The notes below the pieces were generated by a model. That model ran no database searches, was not told the origin of the DNA, and saw nothing but the letters and a program-made list of their open reading frames with translations. Position numbers and translations under genes: made by a program. This document shows, one piece after another, positions 1-8,610 of a stretch of 64,000 bases of DNA (position 1 is its first letter; every line of letters starts with the position of its first letter). Source of the DNA: Micavibrio sp. UBA2638 (GTDB taxonomy: Bacteria > Pseudomonadota > Alphaproteobacteria > Micavibrionales > Micavibrionaceae); contig DENS01000003.1 of assembly GCA_002359735.1 (NCBI GenBank), positions 119,286-183,285 of the forward strand, read 5' to 3'.

Positions 1-1230
1 CGTCGCGGTTTTAACCGACCCGGCCGCCGTATCAACTTGCGTGATCGTTTCATTCATGCCGCGCACATTCGTTACCACGTCATTGGTGCTTAAGGCCGCA
101 TTTTCCGCGCTTTGGGCAATTTCGCGCGAGGCCGCACTCTGTTCTTCAATGGCCGCCGCCACAGTGGTTGCAGCACCGTCAAATTCTTCAATCACCTTGC
201 CGATCTCTCCGAACGCGACCACCACCTCATTAATGGCTTGTTGTATATTTCCAACCAGAACGGCAATTTCTTCGGTTGCGCCCGTGGTTTCTGACGCCAA
301 ATCCTTGACCTCACTGGCAACAACGGCAAAGCCCTTACCGGCTTCACCGGCCCGCGCGGCCTCAATCGTCGCATTTAATGCCAAAAGATTGGTCTGACCG
401 GCGATGTTTTCAATCATGTTGATCACTTCCCCGATTTTATCGGCAGTTTGTGTCAGGACCTTCATAGTTTCCTGATTTTTAATCGTATACTGAACCGCGT
501 CCTTGGCCATTTGCGAGGTTTTGGCCATCTGCTGGGTTATTTCCGCAATGCAGCTGGACATCTCCTCGGCCGCGGCGGATATGGTCTGCACATTGGCGGA
601 GGTATTGTCAGAAATTTTTACGGCTTGCTGCGCGCCCTGATTACAGGATAAAACACTTTCCTGCAACGTACCGACAGACCCCTCGAACACCCCGGCTGTG
701 CTTTTAATATTGGCCACCACGTCTTTTAATGATGCGTCAAAATCATTGGCAATTTCCCCAAAGCCATTCATTTTCTGTTCCACGCTGCCCATGGCGCGGT
801 TAATGACCTGCGCCCCGTATAACATGGACCCATGCATGCCCCCTTCAAGAATACGGCGATAATACTGATTGCGTGAGACATGTTCCATAGCGGCCGTTGA
901 TTCGCGTATAAATGAATCCACCGCATCAGTCAGGGCATTCACGCTCCATTGCAATTCCTTAATATTACCGCCATCGGTGATCGAGGTAATCCGTTTTTCG
1001 AAATCACCGCGCGCGAGCGCCTTGCACGCATCGGCCGTACGCACCAGTTCTTTTTCTGCCGCGTGAAGAGACCGAAAGGAATAGACCAGAATCAGCAATG
1101 AAAAGCCCATAACCGTACTGCCCGTTACATACATACCGGACCCGAAACTAAACAACAGGGAAATAACCCCGAACAACCCGGCAAAAATCAGCAAATACTT
1201 AGCTTTGGAGAGAGAAGATAAATCGCGCAT
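1..1230 (-). CDS. Methyl-accepting chemotaxis protein, Aer-like signalling half (3' end outside window)
   Basis: Reading from an ATG at 1230, the minus strand stays open for 410 codons to the window edge, so the C terminus is missing. The N terminus holds two closely spaced hydrophobic segments (about residues 12-50) with almost no periplasmic loop. A HAMP-like region follows, then the conserved chemoreceptor hairpin with the motif NIAGQTNLLALNATIEAARA and the flanking glutamate-rich helices. The short hairpin anchor without a periplasmic sensor is the layout of the aerotaxis receptor Aer, whose PAS sensor would here be supplied by the overlapping upstream gene. The start lies inside the 3' end of that gene in another frame, so translation is probably coupled. 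It should act at the inner membrane in CheA/CheW arrays. Ligand and methylation sites are not established. Confidence 0.93.
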   Translation of the reverse strand, partial: MRDLSSLSKAKYLLIFAGLFGVISLLFSFGSGMYVTGSTVMGFSLLILVYSFRSLHAAEKELVRTADACKALARGDFEKRITSITDGGNIKELQWSVNALTDAVDSFIRESTAAMEHVSRNQYYRRILEGGMHGSMLYGAQVINRAMGSVEQKMNGFGEIANDFDASLKDVVANIKSTAGVFEGSVGTLQESVLSCNQGAQQAVKISDNTSANVQTISAAAEEMSSCIAEITQQMAKTSQMAKDAVQYTIKNQETMKVLTQTADKIGEVINMIENIAGQTNLLALNATIEAARAGEAGKGFAVVASEVKDLASETTGATEEIAVLVGNIQQAINEVVVAFGEIGKVIEEFDGAATTVAAAIEEQSAASREIAQSAENAALSTNDVVTNVRGMNETITQVDTAAGSVKTAT

Positions 1231-1723
1231 AATCAGTGCCTTTCTGTTGAATGATCTCTTGCAAGGCGTCATAAGAATGGCGCAGCCCCTCCTTACGGTT
1301 GCTGTGCTTGCCTTCCTCGGTCAGCAAGTGATCGTATAGCGGTATAATCGTGTCTTTTACAATTTTTTGATCCGGCACGCGGCGGGTGGAATGATACCCA
1401 CAGACAGAATGATTGGTATCAAATGACGGGGTCACGTGGGCCAAAACCCAATAATGGTCGCCGTTTTTGCACATATTCTTCACATAGGCGAAAATTTCAT
1501 GCCCGCCCGCCAGCGTATCCCATAGCAATTTAAAAACGCAGCGCGGCATGTCGGGATGACGAATAATACTATGGGGTTTGTCTAATAAATCACTTTCATC
1601 AAAACCCGATATATCCATGAAAGTTTTATTGATATAGGTAATATGCCCTTTCAGATTGGTTTTACTGACGATGATATCTGCGGCGTCGAAATACCGTTCC
1701 TTGCCTGTCGGATTGATATTCAT
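1199..1723 (-). CDS. PAS domain protein, probable sensor half of a split aerotaxis receptor
   Basis: A 174-residue soluble protein with one PAS domain at about residues 15-130. Motifs such as TYINKTFMDISGF, IIRHPDMP and NGDHYWVLAHVTP match the FAD-binding PAS of Aer-type redox and aerotaxis receptors. It has no membrane segment and no effector domain. The start at 1723 has AAAGGA upstream. Its last 32 bases overlap the start of the chemoreceptor gene in another frame, so the pair probably forms a two-subunit counterpart of single-chain Aer (about 500 residues). FAD binding is inferred from the family, not visible directly. A frameshifted single gene is possible, but the tidy overlap and the start codon of the second gene favour two genes. 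Confidence 0.88.
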   Translation of the reverse strand: MNINPTGKERYFDAADIIVSKTNLKGHITYINKTFMDISGFDESDLLDKPHSIIRHPDMPRCVFKLLWDTLAGGHEIFAYVKNMCKNGDHYWVLAHVTPSFDTNHSVCGYHSTRRVPDQKIVKDTIIPLYDHLLTEEGKHSNRKEGLRHSYDALQEIIQQKGTDYARFIFSLQS

Positions 1724-1917
1724 TTACAAATTCCTTTAAATAAATACACCTGTTTTCTTTATACTTATAAATTGCCTGTTTATCCTTGACCAAAATCATG
1801 TACACAGGAAGGATAAATAACGCGCTTGAAAAAATTCCGTCTATTATAAAAATCCTTATCTTGAAATTTTAACATTCAGGACCAAATTATTTATTAACAG
1901 AGATAAGAAGGTATATT

Positions 1918-3015
1918 ATGGATACAATTTTTGATGCCATCACATTGGGTGACATTCCCTTAAAAAACCGCGCCGTAATGGCCCCCCTTACCAGAGGCCG
2001 CGCTGGCGAGAGCCGCATTCCCAACGATTTAATGGCCCAATATTATGGCCAGCGCGCCGGTGATGCCGGGCTTATCATTGCCGAGGCGACGGCCATTTCC
2101 GAACAGGGGTATGGCTGGCCTGGGGCGCCTGCCATATATAATGATGATCACGAAGACGGATGGAAAAAAGTCACCAAAGCCGTTCATGACAAGAATGGAA
2201 AAATCTTTTTGCAGCTTTGGCATATGGGCCGCGTAAAAGACGAAAGCACATACCGGAATAACGAACAGGCCGTTGCCCCCAGCGCAATAGCGGCCAGCCA
2301 AAATATTCGCCGCGCCTCCGGTAAAGCCTATCCGGTGCCCCGCGCCCTGGATGCAGATGAATTACCGAGCCTGGTCAATGACTATGTGGACGCGGCAAAA
2401 CGGGCCTTGCGCGCCGGTTTTGACGGCGTGGAAGTACACAGCGCCAATGGATATTTGCTGGACCAGTTCTTGCGCGATGGATCAAACCAGCGCCAGGATG
2501 AATATGGCGGTTCCATCGAAAACCGCATACGGTTTCCCCTGATGGTGATTAAGGCCGTGGCCAAGGCCATAGGCCCGGGTAAAGTCGGGGTTCGCATATC
2601 ACCCACCAACCCTTTCAATGATATGAAAGATAGTGACCCTGCGGCATTATTCAGTGCCTTTGCCAAAGAATTGAATGCATTGGGGCTTGCCTATCTTCAT
2701 ATTCTGGAACCCATCAGGGAAGAACACGCCTTTGCGAACGGGCCGGTATTCGTGACCCCGATTATACGTAAGGTCTATGACGGGAATTTGATCGTCAATG
2801 GCGGTTATGGGCTGGACAGTGCCAATACGGTCATCGCAGATAAAACCGCCAATGCCGTGGCCTTTGGCGTGCCATATCTGGCCAACCCTGATCTGATGGC
2901 GCGATTTCAAGCCGGCGCTGATCTGAATGAACCTGATCAAGCCACCTTTTACGCCGGCGGGGCCGAAGGGTATACCGATTACCCCGCACTCGATCAAAAC
3001 GAAGAAGCCGCCTGA
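1918..3015 (+). CDS. NADH:flavin oxidoreductase, Old Yellow Enzyme family
   Basis: A 365-residue FMN-dependent ene-reductase of the OYE/NemA type, the normal length for the family. It starts with the typical DAITLGDIPLKNRAVMAPLTR. It has the substrate-binding His and Asn in VHSANGYLLDQFLRD (about residues 172-186), followed by the family signature YGGSIENR. Family members reduce activated C=C bonds of enals, enones, nitro compounds or nitrate esters with NAD(P)H. The physiological substrate cannot be read from sequence. The ATG is preceded by AGAAGG. The gene stands alone: it diverges from the PAS gene across a 194-bp gap and ends at a strong terminator hairpin. A detoxification role is likely. 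Confidence 0.95.
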   Translation: MDTIFDAITLGDIPLKNRAVMAPLTRGRAGESRIPNDLMAQYYGQRAGDAGLIIAEATAISEQGYGWPGAPAIYNDDHEDGWKKVTKAVHDKNGKIFLQLWHMGRVKDESTYRNNEQAVAPSAIAASQNIRRASGKAYPVPRALDADELPSLVNDYVDAAKRALRAGFDGVEVHSANGYLLDQFLRDGSNQRQDEYGGSIENRIRFPLMVIKAVAKAIGPGKVGVRISPTNPFNDMKDSDPAALFSAFAKELNALGLAYLHILEPIREEHAFANGPVFVTPIIRKVYDGNLIVNGGYGLDSANTVIADKTANAVAFGVPYLANPDLMARFQAGADLNEPDQATFYAGGAEGYTDYPALDQNEEAA

Positions 3016-3039
3016 TTCAAATTTGCGGCCAATCAATAA

Positions 3040-3076
3040 AAAGACCCGGGGTGCCAATTTGCATACCCGGGTCTTT
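3040..3076. terminator. Bidirectional intrinsic terminator
   Basis: The perfect 11-bp stem AAAGACCCGGG (3040-3050) pairs with CCCGGGTCTTT (3066-3076). Short A/T runs flank both sides. It lies between the convergent OYE gene and the Asp/His-rich protein gene and can serve both. Confidence 0.88.
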
Positions 3077-3104
3077 GTTATCTAAACGCTGAATGCGTTA
3101 AATA

Positions 3105-3383
3105 TTAGTGATCTTCACCATCGTGATGTTCGTCACTGTCGTGCTCTTCATCATACGCATGGTCTTCATCATCTGCGTGATCAGTGTCCATGTCGGCATC
3201 AGCTTCGGCTTCAACAGCATCAGCGGCGTGATCGGCAGCTTCTTCAGCGTGATCAGCATCCATATCAGCTTCAACTTCGGCTTCGACAGCCGCATCAACA
3301 GCGTGATCGGCAGCATGGTCTTCAGCAAATGCCGGAGCAGCAGCAAACAAAGCAACAGCGGCAAGAACAAGTGTTTTTTTCAT
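3105..3383 (-). CDS. Secreted Asp/Glu/His-rich low-complexity protein
   Basis: A 92-residue protein. The ATG at 3383 is chosen because AAAAGGA sits just upstream and a clean signal peptide follows (MKKTLVLAAVALFAAAPAFA). The mature chain is almost only Ala, Asp, Glu, His and Val. It carries two imperfect repeats of about 24 residues containing VEAEVEADMDADHAEEA and VEAEADADMDTDHADDE. It ends in a His/Asp tail (DSDEHHDGEDH). No known fold is recognised. A periplasmic protein this acidic and His-rich could bind divalent metals, but that is inference from composition. It has its own intergenic region and shares the terminator at 3040-3076. Confidence 0.75.
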   Translation of the reverse strand: MKKTLVLAAVALFAAAPAFAEDHAADHAVDAAVEAEVEADMDADHAEEAADHAADAVEAEADADMDTDHADDEDHAYDEEHDSDEHHDGEDH

Positions 3384-3526
3384 GTGTTTTTTTCCTTTTG
3401 AAAAATAATCATCGCCAGAAACTACTCCTGACGAAAACGGAGCTACTATGATCCAATTGGATAAATTTGCAAGCAGAAAATATAAGCCGAAAAAAGGGCC
3501 AATCATTCAGCCCTTTTGCCCGGATT

Positions 3527-5014
3527 TTACCCTTCGGCTTTATAGTTCGGGGCTTCCCGTGTGATGGTCACATCATGCACATGTGATTCTTTAAATCCTG
3601 CACCGGTCATGCGAATAAATTCCGTTTTATTCTTCATATCCTGAATGGTGGCTGACCCGGTATACCCCATCGCGGCCTTCAGACCGCCAACCATCTGATG
3701 AACAACAGCGCCGATTGCCCCTTTATAAGGAACGCGGCCTTCAATGCCTTCGGGAACCAGCTTATTCGATTGCGTTGTACCGGCCTGGAAATAACGATCG
3801 GCCGACCCTTTCACCATCGCCCCGACCGAGCCCATACCGCGATAGGATTTATAGGAACGCCCCTGATACAGAATCACTTCACCGGGGGCGGCATCTGTTC
3901 CGGCAAACATAGACCCCATCATCGCCACATCGGCGCCGGCCGCAATGGCCTTGGCGAAATCACCGGAATATTTAATACCGCCATCGGCAATAACCGGAAT
4001 TTTCTTTTTGGCACAAATCTGGGCCGTGTTCATAATCGCGGAGAGCTGGGGCACACCCACACCGGCCACAACCCGGGTCGTGCAGATAGAGCCGGGGCCA
4101 ATACCCACCTTAATCGCATCGGCGCCCGCCTTGATCAAGGCTTCGGCCGCCGCCGCCGTGGCGACATTACCCGCCATAATCTGCATACGGTCACCGCAAA
4201 TTTTCTTAATGGCGCTCACCGTATCAATCACGGCGCGGGAATGACCATGCGCGGTATCCACCACCACCAAATCAAGACCCGCCTGCATCATGGCTTCAGC
4301 ACGTTCTACACCGTTCTTATCACCTGTCCCGACGGCCGCGCCACAGCGCAAGGAACCATTGGAATCTTTTGTGGCATGCGGGTGCAGTTTGGATTTTTCA
4401 ATATCTTTGACGGTGACCAGACCAATACAATTTTCCGCATCATCCACCACCAGCAATTTTTCAATGCGGTTTTTATGGAGCAGCTTGCGGGCTTCGTCCT
4501 TATCAACCGTGTTATAGACCCGCACCAGATTTTCGGATGTCATCAATTCACGCACAGGAATGGCCGCATCATCGGCAAAGCGCACATCGCGGTTGGTTAA
4601 AATCCCGACCAGCTTGCCGGAGCTTTCAGTAACCGGAATACCGGAGATAGAATATTTATCCATTAACGCCAATGCCTCCTCCAGGGTTGCATCCGGGCGA
4701 ATTGTAATCGGATCTACAATCATACCGGCCTCAAACCGTTTGACGCGGCGCACTTGCTTGACCTGATCCTCGATATCCATATTGCGGTGTAAAATTCCCA
4801 TACCGCCATTTTGCGCCATCGCAATGGCCATTTCATGTTCAGTGACTGTATCCATTGCCGCCGAAAGAATGGGAATGGCCAGACGAATTTCACGGGTCAG
4901 ATTGGTTGAGGTATCCACATCGGCGGGCTGGACTTCCGATGCACCCGGAACGAGCAGGACATCATCAAAGGTTAAGGCTTCGGCAATTTGTGAGGGGGAT
5001 TTGATTTTGGTCAT
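3527..5014 (-). CDS. guaB: Inosine-5'-monophosphate dehydrogenase
   Basis: Catalyses NAD-dependent oxidation of IMP to XMP, the committed step of GMP synthesis. The 495-residue chain has the usual order: an N-terminal barrel start (LTFDDVLLVP), a central pair of CBS domains (about residues 95-210), then the barrel again with the catalytic loop GIGPGSICTTR carrying the active-site Cys, and ADGGIKYSGD. The ATG at 5014 matches the family N terminus. A longer reading from a TTG at 5056 adds 14 atypical residues and was rejected. Regulation by nucleotides at the CBS pair is known for the family. No guaA lies nearby. Confidence 0.97.
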   Translation of the reverse strand: MTKIKSPSQIAEALTFDDVLLVPGASEVQPADVDTSTNLTREIRLAIPILSAAMDTVTEHEMAIAMAQNGGMGILHRNMDIEDQVKQVRRVKRFEAGMIVDPITIRPDATLEEALALMDKYSISGIPVTESSGKLVGILTNRDVRFADDAAIPVRELMTSENLVRVYNTVDKDEARKLLHKNRIEKLLVVDDAENCIGLVTVKDIEKSKLHPHATKDSNGSLRCGAAVGTGDKNGVERAEAMMQAGLDLVVVDTAHGHSRAVIDTVSAIKKICGDRMQIMAGNVATAAAAEALIKAGADAIKVGIGPGSICTTRVVAGVGVPQLSAIMNTAQICAKKKIPVIADGGIKYSGDFAKAIAAGADVAMMGSMFAGTDAAPGEVILYQGRSYKSYRGMGSVGAMVKGSADRYFQAGTTQSNKLVPEGIEGRVPYKGAIGAVVHQMVGGLKAAMGYTGSATIQDMKNKTEFIRMTGAGFKESHVHDVTITREAPNYKAEG

Positions 5015-5128
5015 GGCGCAAATTCTCTCTTCTTCAGACTTGTAAGGAGGTTCCAATTTGCAGGTGAGTTATATCTGATTTTATACAGATGTAAAGGGAA
5101 AATTACACTGGAAGAGTGTTGAAACGGC

Positions 5129-5788
5129 TTAGCCCTTAAACCCTATCGCCACCAGATATTGCTCGGCGCTTTCCTTGCGGCTGGCGGGGGGTTTAATGTG
5201 CTTGATGGTTTTAAAATGCTTTTTCATCTCGGCCAGCAAGGTGTTTTGCGCCCCGCCCTGCAGAACCTTGGCCACATAGATCCCCTCAGGCTTCAAGACC
5301 TCCAGCGCGAAATAATATCCGGCCTCGACCACCGCCATAATGCGCAAATGGTCGGTTTGTTTGTGGCCTGTTGTATTGGGCGCCATATCAGACAGCACCA
5401 CATCAACCAGCCCATCCCCGCCAATCATCTCTTTCAAAACATCGGGGGCTTCATCATCCATAAAATCCATTTGCACGAAATCCACGCCTGCGATCTCATC
5501 AATTTGCAGTAAATCAATCGCCACAATTTTTTTACAGCCCTTTTCGGCGGCGATTTGGCACCAGCCGCCCGGCGCGGCACCCAGATCAACCACCACCATG
5601 TCTTTCTTGAGAAAACCGCCCAGCTTTTCATCAATTTCTTTTAATTTAAACGCCGCACGGCTGCGATAACCGGCCTTTTCCGCCTCGTTGATATACGGAT
5701 CGTTAATTTGACGTTGCAGCCAGCGGGTCGATGATGTTTTTCGGCCTTTCGCGGTGCGGACTTTGGATTTGGCTTTGTTTCTAGACAT
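5129..5788 (-). CDS. rlmE: 23S rRNA (uridine-2552-2'-O)-methyltransferase RlmE/FtsJ
   Basis: A 219-residue SAM-dependent methyltransferase of the RrmJ/FtsJ family, which methylates U2552 in the A loop of 23S rRNA late in 50S assembly. The SAM motif VVVDLGAAPGGW is at about residues 65-76. Residues K48 (RSRAAFKL), D134 (SDMAPN) and K174 (YVAKVLQGG) fit the K-D-K-E catalytic tetrad. A basic N-terminal tail of about 20 residues may bind rRNA. It lies five bases downstream of a small membrane-protein gene on the same strand, suggesting co-transcription. Confidence 0.95.
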   Translation of the reverse strand: MSRNKAKSKVRTAKGRKTSSTRWLQRQINDPYINEAEKAGYRSRAAFKLKEIDEKLGGFLKKDMVVVDLGAAPGGWCQIAAEKGCKKIVAIDLLQIDEIAGVDFVQMDFMDDEAPDVLKEMIGGDGLVDVVLSDMAPNTTGHKQTDHLRIMAVVEAGYYFALEVLKPEGIYVAKVLQGGAQNTLLAEMKKHFKTIKHIKPPASRKESAEQYLVAIGFKG

Positions 5789-5793
5789 GTCTT

Positions 5794-6132
5794 TTATAAT
5801 ACCATGATAATGCTGGAAGTGAAAAACGCCATAAAGAAAATCGATATGGACCCGGCCACAAAAATGGGCCCTTTTGTATTAGGCGAATAATGCGCCAAAA
5901 TCAAATACAGCACATAAAAAATACTATAGATCACCAAGCCGCGGTCCAGGGCGGTTGAACTGAGCAGCTGAATAAAACCGGTTGGGTATCCGGTTACATC
6001 CATCAATTCAACCTGCATACGCATCATCAGCATGCAGCCGACAAAAAACCCAAGCACCCACAGGCGCTGTTCTTTCTTCACCACAAACAGGCCAATTGGC
6101 AGCCATATCAGATCCAGCCATTGATAAATCAT
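5794..6132 (-). CDS. Small integral membrane protein of unknown function
   Basis: 112 residues with three or four predicted membrane helices: near residues 5-18, 24-37, about 65-82 and 90-111. A conserved-looking polar stretch, MQVELMDVTGYPTGF, lies between helices 2 and 3. No catalytic motif is visible and the family was not recognised. The stop is five bases before the rlmE start, so the two genes probably share a transcript, though a functional link is not implied. It diverges from the M48 protease gene across fewer than 90 bases, which must hold both promoters. No clear ribosome-binding site precedes the ATG. Confidence 0.7.
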   Translation of the reverse strand: MIYQWLDLIWLPIGLFVVKKEQRLWVLGFFVGCMLMMRMQVELMDVTGYPTGFIQLLSSTALDRGLVIYSIFYVLYLILAHYSPNTKGPIFVAGSISIFFMAFFTSSIIMVL

Positions 6133-6217
6133 TGTAATCGTACTATTTGCCTAGTTATGAGGTGGACTTAGATGTAAACTAACCTCAAGACTAGCATAAA
6201 TGAAAGCAAAGGTAACT

Positions 6218-7606
6218 ATGGTCACATTCATAGACACACCTAAAAAAATTCTCATGACCGTCCTTGGCGCCGCAGTGTTATATACTGGCGTCACGATGGC
6301 CGGAACCGCGCAGGCACAACAAAAAGGCCCTGCCATTATCCGTGATACAGAGATAGAAAGCATCATCAATGAATGGGGCGCCCCTGTCTTAAAAGCCGCC
6401 AATATGACTCCGGACAGTATTAATATTGTATTGGTGCAAAGCCCCCAGCTGAACGCCTTTGTGGCCGGTGGCGCCAATATTTTCTTTTACACCGGCTTGA
6501 TTGAGCGAACAGAGAACCCGGGGGAGCTGGTCGGCGTCTTTGCGCATGAGCTGGGCCATATTTCCGGCGGCCATTTGATTAGCGCCAGCAACGCCATTGA
6601 GCGCGCCTCATATGAGAGCATCCTTGGCATGGTTCTGGGCATCGGGGCCGCCATCGCAACCGGCAACGGCGCCGCCGCGCAGGCCGTTATGGCCGGAAGC
6701 GCCAAATACAGTCAGGCAAAATTTCTGGCCCATAGCCGCGTGCATGAATCGGCGGCCGATCAAGCGGCCCTGACATATTTAGACAAGGCGGAAATGAACC
6801 CGGCCGGGCTGGCCAGTTTTCTTGAAAAACTGTCATCCGAAGAATTGTTACCCAGATCCCAGCAAAGCGAATATGTGCGCACGCACCCCCTGACCCATCG
6901 CCGTATCGAGGCCGCCGAAGCAAGGGCACTGGAATCCCCTTATGCCGACAAACAATGGCCACAAAAATGGAATGAACAACACGCCCGCATGAAGGCCAAA
7001 TTAATCGGGTTTATCGATCCCGGCCGCGTGCCTTGGGTTTACAGTGATCAAGACAATTCCGTGGCCGCGCGATATGCCCATGCCATCGCCCATTACCGCC
7101 AGAACAACGTACAAAAGGCGCTGGACCGTATCAATGCCCTGATCAGCGATGAACCGGACAATCCCTATTTCCATGAGCTGAAAGGGCAGATGCTGGTTGA
7201 TTTTGGCCGCGTGGGCGAGGCCGAGCCCGCCTATAAACGCGCGGTGGACTTGCTGCCCAATGCGCCGCTTATCCGTATTGCCTATGCCCACACCTTGCTG
7301 GAAAACCGTAAGAGCGATACCGCCAAGCTAAAAACAGCCATCGAAAACCTGGAACGGGCCCTGGCCGATGAAAAACGTTCAACCCGCGCCAACCGCCTGC
7401 TTGCCACCGCTTATGGCCGTTTGGGGCGCGAGGACATTGCCAAGGTCTATCTGGCAGAAGAAGCCATTTTACAGCGCCGGTATGATTACGCCAAACGCCA
7501 AGCGGACTCCGCCTTACAAACCTTAAAGGCCGGATCACGCGAAGCACTCAAGGCCAGGGATATTATTGCCTATGCCGATGCCCATACCGGTGCGGCCAAC
7601 AACTAA
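6218..7606 (+). CDS. M48 family periplasmic metalloprotease with TPR tail (BepA-like)
   Basis: A zinc metalloprotease with HELGH at about residues 110-114 and a downstream third-ligand motif (HESAADQAAL). A long C-terminal helical region of TPR-like repeats follows (about residues 280-460). This is the BepA/YfgC layout, a periplasmic chaperone-protease for outer-membrane protein assembly. An N-terminal signal sequence ends near GTAQA. An ATG at 6200 is also open, but the ATG at 6218 has AAAGG five bases upstream and gives a better signal peptide, so it is preferred (462 residues). The next gene is dsbA, also an envelope quality-control factor. Confidence 0.92.
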   Translation: MVTFIDTPKKILMTVLGAAVLYTGVTMAGTAQAQQKGPAIIRDTEIESIINEWGAPVLKAANMTPDSINIVLVQSPQLNAFVAGGANIFFYTGLIERTENPGELVGVFAHELGHISGGHLISASNAIERASYESILGMVLGIGAAIATGNGAAAQAVMAGSAKYSQAKFLAHSRVHESAADQAALTYLDKAEMNPAGLASFLEKLSSEELLPRSQQSEYVRTHPLTHRRIEAAEARALESPYADKQWPQKWNEQHARMKAKLIGFIDPGRVPWVYSDQDNSVAARYAHAIAHYRQNNVQKALDRINALISDEPDNPYFHELKGQMLVDFGRVGEAEPAYKRAVDLLPNAPLIRIAYAHTLLENRKSDTAKLKTAIENLERALADEKRSTRANRLLATAYGRLGREDIAKVYLAEEAILQRRYDYAKRQADSALQTLKAGSREALKARDIIAYADAHTGAANN

Positions 7607-7663
7607 ACGATCCGTCCGCAAACATATTTGAACACATAATCGGGGCAAAAGGGTTTGGGAATT

Positions 7664-7693
7664 CCAGACAAATGCCCTATATTGTTTGTCTGG
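7664..7693. repeat. Perfect inverted repeat upstream of dsbA
   Basis: CCAGACAAA (7664-7672) and TTTGTCTGG (7685-7693) form a 9-bp palindrome with a 12-base spacer, 80 bases before the dsbA start. No T-run follows, so it is more likely an operator or mRNA structure than a terminator. No regulator is assigned. Confidence 0.5.
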
Positions 7694-7772
7694 CCTGATT
7701 TGTAACCACATTGGTTCTGGCCGCGAATAAACCATATTACACGCACATAGTCTTATTGTAAGGAGCACATCC

Positions 7773-8531
7773 ATGACGACATCTTTCACCGGAACCACCC
7801 GCAAGGCTTTATTGCTGGCCGGAATCGCCCTCAGCACCGTGATCTCTTCCGCATCATTTGCGCAAGAGGCCGCCTTTAGCGCCGCACAAAAAGATGAAAT
7901 CAAAACCGTGATTAAAGACTATCTCATGGAAAACCCGGAAATCATCGCCGAAGCCATGAATGAATTACAGGCCAAACAGCAACGCGAAATGGAAGCCCAG
8001 GCCGCGGCCAAGCTGGTGGAATACAAAGACTTCTTTAAAACCGCCGATCTTCCCTATGCCGGAAACAAAGACGGGGACGTCACCGTCATTGAATTTTTTG
8101 ACTACAATTGCGGTTACTGTAAAAAAGCCTTTTCCGATGTACAGGCTTTGTTAAACACTGATGACAATGTCAAAGTGATCTTTATGGAGATGCCGATTCT
8201 GAGCCAGCAATCCATGACAGCCGCACAATACGCCCTAGCCGCGCATAAACAGGGCAAGTATTTTGAATTTCACAAAGCGCTGATGGAATATCAAGGCAGC
8301 AAGGATAAAGCCACATTGAAACGTCTGGCCACCGAGGTCGGTCTGGATGCTGACCAGCTGGAAAAAGATGCGCAAGACCCGGCCCTGAAAGACACTATCA
8401 CGGAAAATGTATCCATTGCGCAAGATATCGGCATTCGCGGTACACCGGGCTTTATTGTCGGTGACCAGCTATTTCGTGGATATATCGGCGAAGAGGCCCT
8501 GATCGGCAGCGTCAAGGCCCAGCGCGGATAA
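7773..8531 (+). CDS. DsbA family periplasmic thiol:disulfide oxidoreductase
   Basis: 252 residues with a signal peptide (cleavage near residue 30, SFA/QE), an N-terminal helical segment, and a thioredoxin fold with the redox motif C113-G-Y-C116 (FFDYNCGYCKKAF). The cis-proline loop is RGTPGF. It resembles the BdbD/Com1-like DsbA group common in Alphaproteobacteria, which introduces disulfides into exported proteins. TAAGGAG precedes the ATG. A strong terminator follows, so the next DsbA-like gene is separately transcribed. The redox partner (DsbB-like) is not in the window. Confidence 0.94.
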   Translation: MTTSFTGTTRKALLLAGIALSTVISSASFAQEAAFSAAQKDEIKTVIKDYLMENPEIIAEAMNELQAKQQREMEAQAAAKLVEYKDFFKTADLPYAGNKDGDVTVIEFFDYNCGYCKKAFSDVQALLNTDDNVKVIFMEMPILSQQSMTAAQYALAAHKQGKYFEFHKALMEYQGSKDKATLKRLATEVGLDADQLEKDAQDPALKDTITENVSIAQDIGIRGTPGFIVGDQLFRGYIGEEALIGSVKAQRG

Positions 8532-8550
8532 CGCAAATACAGGCATTAAA

Positions 8551-8578
8551 AAAGGCTTTCATCCGCGAAAGCCTTTTT
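8551..8578 (+). terminator. Intrinsic terminator after dsbA
   Basis: AAAGGCTTTC (8551-8560) pairs with GAAAGCCTTT (8567-8576). A six-base loop separates the arms and a T-run follows. Confidence 0.88.
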
Positions 8579-8610
8579 ATTCGTCAACAGATACAGTATA
8601 GTCATACGTC

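Noticed and set aside
1786..1817. TTGACC followed by GATAAA as a promoter for the OYE gene.
   Set aside because: The spacer is about 20 bases and the -10 match is weak.
3698..4600. Long plus-strand open frame opposite guaB (300 codons).
   Set aside because: Antisense shadow of guaB. It has a Gly/His/Arg-rich composition with no family features, while the minus strand encodes a full IMP dehydrogenase.
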